A DNA stretch of 18,145 bases, from NCBI GenBank assembly GCA_002493085.1, contig DKXQ01000079.1, positions 1 through 18,145 on the forward strand, in the 5' to 3' direction. The notes under the pieces are model-generated. The model had not been told where the DNA came from. It did no database searches and worked only from the letters and a program-made list of their open reading frames with translations. The DNA comes from Lachnoclostridium sp. UBA7122 (lineage in GTDB: Bacteria > Bacillota > Clostridia > Lachnospirales > Lachnospiraceae). The translations under genes and the position numbers were made by a program. This document shows positions 14,612-18,145 of this stretch, in pieces (the stretch's first letter is position 1; each line of letters opens with the position of its first letter).

Positions 14612-16111
14612 TTAAATGGCATCTATAAACTTCATAAACGCTGCTGCACCCTTATCATCATTTTTAAACACTCCTGCATGTTCAAGCACTTTTTTAAATA
14701 CTATGCCAATTTCTTTTTTTAATATTTCATCTACATTGTTTTCATCTATATTGTCATACTGTGATTTAAATTCTTCAGCCCAGTCTGCATGTTTTTCAAG
14801 TTCCCCGTCACTTCTGATATCCTTGCCTGTAACGATAAATTCACCAAGCTTTTTCATTTCATCTTTAAGACGGGCTGGCAGTACTGCAAGTCCCATTACT
14901 TCAATAAGACCAATATTTTCTTTTTTAATATGGTGCAGTTCCTTATGTGGGTGGTAAACACCAAGCGGATGTTCTTCTGTAGTAATATTATTGCGGAGTA
15001 CAAGGTCAAGTTCATACATGCCATCACGCATACGTGCTATAGGTGTAATTGTATTATGCGGTTCACCATCTGTTTCTGCGAATACAAATACATCTTCATC
15101 TGTATATGCACGCCATTTATCAAGTATATGTGCAGCAAGTTTTACAAGCCTGCCGCTGTCACTGTGGCTTATCCTTATAACTGACATTGGCCAGTTCACT
15201 ATGCCTGCCTTAACATCTTCATATCCTTTTATAGTAATCTCTTTCTTTATTTTGGCCCTTTCCATAGCAAATTCATAATGTCCGCCCTGGAAATGCTCAT
15301 GTGTAAGTATAGAGCCTCCAACTATTGGAAGGTCTGCATTAGAGCCTATAAAGTAATGTGGGAAAAGCTTTATAAAATCAAATAACTTGCGGAAAGCTGA
15401 TTCATCAATTTTCATTGGGGTGTGTTCTGAATTAAGCACAATGCAGTGTTCGTTGTAGTATACATATGGTGAGTACTGGAATCCCCACTGTCCGCCATCA
15501 ATAGTTATAGGCATTATGCGGTGTGTTTCCCTTGCTGGATGGTTTAAACGTCCTGCATAACCTTCATTTTCAACACAGAGCTGGCATTTTGGATATGCGC
15601 TCTGCTTGGAATTTCTTGCAGCAGCAATAGCTTTTGGGTCTTTTTCCGGTTTTGAAAGGTTAATTGTAATATCAAGCCTGCCATATTCAGTATCTGCTGT
15701 CCACTTCATATCCCTGGCAATCCGGTATCTGCGGATATAATCTGTATCACAGCTAAAATTATAATAAAAATCAGTTGCCTTTTGCGGGGATTCTTTATAA
15801 AGGCAGTTAAATTTATCTATAACCACACTTGGCGGTGGTGTAAGACATCCCATAATTTTTGTATCCATCAGGTCCCTATATACTACACTGTCAGACTCTA
15901 TAAGCCCATCCGCATAAGCAAAATCCAGCATCCCTGCAAGTATCTGCTCAAGCTCCCCGCTTTCTGGCACAGCTTCCGGCTCTGTATATTCATCAAGCTT
16001 AAGTACTTCAAGTAAACGGTTTACTGTATATACTTCATCTTCTTTTGGCACAAGCCCCTTATCCATACCATAATTAACAAGCTGCCTGATTAAACTGTTT
16101 ATATCTCCCAT
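14612..16111 (-). CDS. galT: UDP-glucose--hexose-1-phosphate uridylyltransferase (class 2)
   Basis: GalT transfers UMP between UDP-glucose and galactose 1-phosphate in the Leloir pathway, in the cytoplasm. The 499-residue length and sequence fit the Firmicute class-2 GalT, not the shorter E. coli type. Visible motifs are YPKCQLC (173-179, a Cys pair), ETHRIMPI, YSPYVYYNEHCIVLNSEHTPM (split around 213-233), and HEHFQGGHYEFA at 271-282, whose His cluster is where the uridylylated His is expected. AGGAGGT 5 nt before the ATG supports the start. galK and galE are not in the window, so the rest of the pathway is elsewhere. It lies between leuA and rpoB with no functional link visible to either. 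Confidence 0.96.
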   Translation of the reverse strand: MGDINSLIRQLVNYGMDKGLVPKEDEVYTVNRLLEVLKLDEYTEPEAVPESGELEQILAGMLDFAYADGLIESDSVVYRDLMDTKIMGCLTPPPSVVIDKFNCLYKESPQKATDFYYNFSCDTDYIRRYRIARDMKWTADTEYGRLDITINLSKPEKDPKAIAAARNSKQSAYPKCQLCVENEGYAGRLNHPARETHRIMPITIDGGQWGFQYSPYVYYNEHCIVLNSEHTPMKIDESAFRKLFDFIKLFPHYFIGSNADLPIVGGSILTHEHFQGGHYEFAMERAKIKKEITIKGYEDVKAGIVNWPMSVIRISHSDSGRLVKLAAHILDKWRAYTDEDVFVFAETDGEPHNTITPIARMRDGMYELDLVLRNNITTEEHPLGVYHPHKELHHIKKENIGLIEVMGLAVLPARLKDEMKKLGEFIVTGKDIRSDGELEKHADWAEEFKSQYDNIDENNVDEILKKEIGIVFKKVLEHAGVFKNDDKGAAAFMKFIDAI

Positions 16112-16155
16112 AATATACCTCCTAATAAAAATTCATGTTTTGCAACATTAACTAG

Positions 16156-16184
16156 ATTATATTACAATAATGCAGAACATTCCA
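16156..16184 (-). promoter_or_regulatory. Probable galT promoter
   Basis: A perfect TATAAT (16156-16161, - strand) lies 17 nt downstream of a poor -35, TGGAAT (16179-16184). It is within the 112-bp leuA-galT gap, about 45 nt before the galT start. No convincing terminator for leuA is seen in this gap, so galT may also be reached by readthrough. Confidence 0.4.
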
Positions 16185-16223
16185 TATAAATTTTTACAAT
16201 TGGCAAATTTATTATTTTTATTA

Positions 16224-17894
16224 TTATTTGTCCTGCACCATAGTTTTATTTACTGCATTGACCAGTGCATATATGGAAGCTTTTATTATATCCTCATCTG
16301 TACCTACACCCCATGTAAGTTTGTCATCATCACCTGTTGTAATGCCTACATAGCAGATTGCAATGGCATTGGAATTTCTTGATAATGAATGTTCCTCATA
16401 CTGGGCAAGGTGGTGCACACATCCAAAGTGTCTGCGTATCGCATTATTAACAGCATTAAGCCGTCCATTCCCCTGGGCTTTTACTACCGTAATCTTATCA
16501 CCTTCTTTAATTGTAACTGATGCAATAATTCCATTTTCCTGTTTAAAATGGCACTCTGGAATATCAAACTTATGTTTTACCCTGGAATAATTTTCACGGA
16601 AAATCTCAAGCATATCATCTGGTGAAAGTTCTGCATGTGCATGGTCAGACACACCCTTCATAAGATAGCCGACTTCTTCACGCATCTTATCTGGCAGTAC
16701 AATTCCAAAATTCTGTTTAAGCACATATGCAACACCGCCTTTTCCTGACTGGCTGTTTATCCGGATAACATCAGAATCATAAGTCCTGCCTACATCCTTT
16801 GGGTCAATCGGAAGATATGGAACTGTCCAGCCAGGGTCTTTACTTTCCTCACGGTATGACATGCCCTTTGATATTGCGTCCTGGTGGGAACCTGAAAAAG
16901 CCGTAAACACAAGTTCACCTGCATATGGCTGTCTTTTTGAAACCTGCATGCCGGTAAGTTCTTCATACATATCCGCAATTTTTTGCATATTGCTAAAATC
17001 AAGCCCAGAGTCAACACCATGTGAGTGTAAGTTCATAGCTGTGATAACAAGGTCAAGATTGCCCGTCCTCTCACCATTGCCGAAAAGTGTGCCTTCAAGC
17101 CTGTCAGCACCTGCAAGCATCCCAAGTTCAGCAGATGCCACGCCTGTGCCCCTGTCATTGTGTGGATGCAATGATAAAACAACATTATCACGGTATTTTA
17201 AATGCTTGTGTACATACTCAACCTGGCTTGCAAACACATGCGGCATCGCATTTTCCACAGTTGACGGGATATTTATAATAGCTTTGGCATTTTCTTGTGG
17301 CTGCCATATATCAAGGACTGCATTGCACACCTCAACTGCATAATCCACCTCAGTTCCGTGGAAACTTTCAGGACTGTATTCAAAACGTATATTGCCTTTT
17401 ACTTCTGCTGCAAGCTCTTTTAATAATTTTGCACCATCTACAGCTATTTGTTTAATTTCATCCTTTGACTTCTTAAACACCTGTTCCCTCTGTGCTACAG
17501 ATGTTGAATTGTACACATGCACAACTGCATTAGGCGCACCATCTACAGCTTCAAATGTCTTGCGTATTATATGCTCCCTTGCCTGTGTCAGCACCTGTAC
17601 AGTTACATCATCAGGTATAAGCTTCCTTTCAATAAGGGTGCGCAGGAAAGTGTATTCTGTCTCAGATGCAGCTGGAAAACCTACTTCAATCTCCTTAAAA
17701 CCTATCTGGACCAGCAATTTAAAAAATTCAACCTTCTGCTCTAAACCCATAGGTTCAACAAGAGCCTGGTTTCCATCACGCAAATCAACACTGCACCATA
17801 CAGGCGCTTTGTCTGCTGCATCCTTCTTAACCCAGTCATAACACTCCTCTGGAGGCATAAAATAGCTTTTCTGGTACTTTTCAAAACCTTTCAT
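16224..17894 (-). CDS. leuA: 2-isopropylmalate synthase (LeuA2 type)
   Basis: LeuA condenses acetyl-CoA with 2-oxoisovalerate, the first committed step of leucine synthesis. From MKGFEKYQ the protein is 556 residues and matches the long LeuA2 form. SVDLRDGNQ (35-43) holds the metal ligand D37 and catalytic Arg. EYSPESF (172-178) carries an acidic residue at the active site. HPHNDRGTG (243-251) supplies metal His, and GNGERTGN (272-279) is the usual partner loop. Residues from about 420 form the C-terminal regulatory domain for leucine feedback. A preceding in-frame TTG at 17939 is not credible. An ATG at 17906 lies only 1 nt from AAAGGA, and the ATG at 17894 lies 13 nt from it, so the exact start is uncertain. 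A T-box leader lies upstream. Confidence 0.95.
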   Translation of the reverse strand: MKGFEKYQKSYFMPPEECYDWVKKDAADKAPVWCSVDLRDGNQALVEPMGLEQKVEFFKLLVQIGFKEIEVGFPAASETEYTFLRTLIERKLIPDDVTVQVLTQAREHIIRKTFEAVDGAPNAVVHVYNSTSVAQREQVFKKSKDEIKQIAVDGAKLLKELAAEVKGNIRFEYSPESFHGTEVDYAVEVCNAVLDIWQPQENAKAIINIPSTVENAMPHVFASQVEYVHKHLKYRDNVVLSLHPHNDRGTGVASAELGMLAGADRLEGTLFGNGERTGNLDLVITAMNLHSHGVDSGLDFSNMQKIADMYEELTGMQVSKRQPYAGELVFTAFSGSHQDAISKGMSYREESKDPGWTVPYLPIDPKDVGRTYDSDVIRINSQSGKGGVAYVLKQNFGIVLPDKMREEVGYLMKGVSDHAHAELSPDDMLEIFRENYSRVKHKFDIPECHFKQENGIIASVTIKEGDKITVVKAQGNGRLNAVNNAIRRHFGCVHHLAQYEEHSLSRNSNAIAICYVGITTGDDDKLTWGVGTDEDIIKASIYALVNAVNKTMVQDK

Positions 17895-17907
17895 AATAAA
17901 ACCCATT

Positions 17908-17913
17908 TCCTTT
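17908..17913 (-). promoter_or_regulatory. leuA ribosome binding site with ambiguous start
   Basis: AAAGGA on the - strand is the only purine-rich site near the start. It is too close (1 nt) to the ATG at 17906 and a little far (13 nt) from the ATG at 17894. I prefer 17894 because the protein homology begins at MKGFEKYQ; four extra residues (MGFI) would result from the other. Confidence 0.45.
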
Positions 17914-17952
17914 CTATTAAAAAAATAACTATAAAACAATTAATAAAGCAAT

Positions 17953-17989
17953 AAAAAACGCCTCTATATATAAAATATATATAGAGACG
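17953..17989 (-). terminator. T-box regulated terminator before leuA
   Basis: On the - strand a 14-bp stem (17976-17989 with 17959-17972, one G-U pair) closes a 3-nt loop and is followed by six T (17953-17958). The 5' arm ends with CGTCTCT, which can instead pair with AGAG of the T-box sequence, giving the antiterminator. Confidence 0.88.
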
Positions 17990-18145
17990 GGAGAATATCC
18001 TCACGCGGTACCACTCTTATTCATGAATAAATCATGCTCTCACAGGTGCATCAGCTTGCGCTTCAAAACCCTTCCCCTGTAACGGTGGGACTCCGTCCAA
18101 ATCTACTGTAATTCAACCGGCAGCTCCAAGGCGAGTTCACTATTT
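17953..18145 (-). promoter_or_regulatory. T-box leader (tRNA-Leu sensing) of leuA, cut by the window edge
   Basis: The conserved T-box AAGAGTGGTACCGCG lies at 18018-18004 on the - strand, just before the terminator. Its UGGU bulge can pair with a tRNA ending ACCA, which fits tRNA-Leu with discriminator A. Near the window edge GTGAACTCGCC (18140-18130) looks like the specifier loop, with CUC (Leu) at 18135-18133. Uncharged tRNA-Leu would stabilise the antiterminator and turn leuA on. The 5' part of stem I is beyond the window, so the specifier assignment is likely, not certain. Confidence 0.92.

Noticed and set aside
16112..16223. Possible leuA terminator in the leuA-galT gap
   Set aside because: The AT-rich sequence has only a weak AAATTT repeat pairing and no stable G-C stem followed by a T-run.
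17895..17939. TTG or ATG starts upstream of MKGFEKYQ in leuA
   Set aside because: The TTG at 17939 has no ribosome binding site and adds residues not expected in LeuA. The ATG at 17906 is only 1 nt from AAAGGA. It remains a minor alternative.

Overview
The window looks like chromosomal DNA from a low-GC Firmicute, most likely a clostridium of the Lachnospiraceae type. The signs are AGGAGG-type ribosome binding sites, a fused SecDF, a class-2 GalT, a T-box leader, and RpoB/RpoC with long acidic tails. The genus cannot be fixed from the sequence alone. No tRNA, rRNA, CRISPR array, transposase or integrase was seen.

Positions 1-4050 run on the + strand. A possible gene tail at the left edge is followed by an extended -10 promoter and five closely spaced genes: a DUF4160 protein, a DUF2442 protein, the ribosomal protein L11 methyltransferase PrmA, a PD-(D/E)XK restriction-endonuclease-like protein and a gamma-class DNA methyltransferase. 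The last two overlap by 11 nt and form a probable Type II restriction-modification pair. A housekeeping gene is therefore embedded in accessory genes. A bidirectional terminator and a flanked palindrome separate this block from the next one.

Positions 4100-18145 run on the - strand. In transcription order they hold a T-box leader (cut by the window edge), leuA, galT, rpoB, rpoC and secDF. leuA is controlled by a T-box whose visible specifier is CUC (Leu). galT has its own weak promoter and a strong ribosome binding site. rpoBC forms a two-gene unit with its own promoter, a leader hairpin and a terminator. It lacks the usual upstream rplKAJL and downstream rpsL-rpsG-fusA-tuf neighbours. secDF follows with its own extended -10 promoter.

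The most interesting signals are: (i) a candidate small RNA on the + strand between galT and rpoB, with a near-perfect sigma-A promoter, a small hairpin and a strong terminator, all within about 100 bp; (ii) SecF carrying Ala where the family has the Asp needed for proton transport in GYSINDT; (iii) the DUF4160-DUF2442 pair of unknown function beside the restriction-modification genes; and (iv) a 32-bp palindrome flanked by 9-bp direct repeats. I found no clear, wholly new multi-gene system. The DUF4160/DUF2442/prmA/R-M block and the small RNA are the best candidates.
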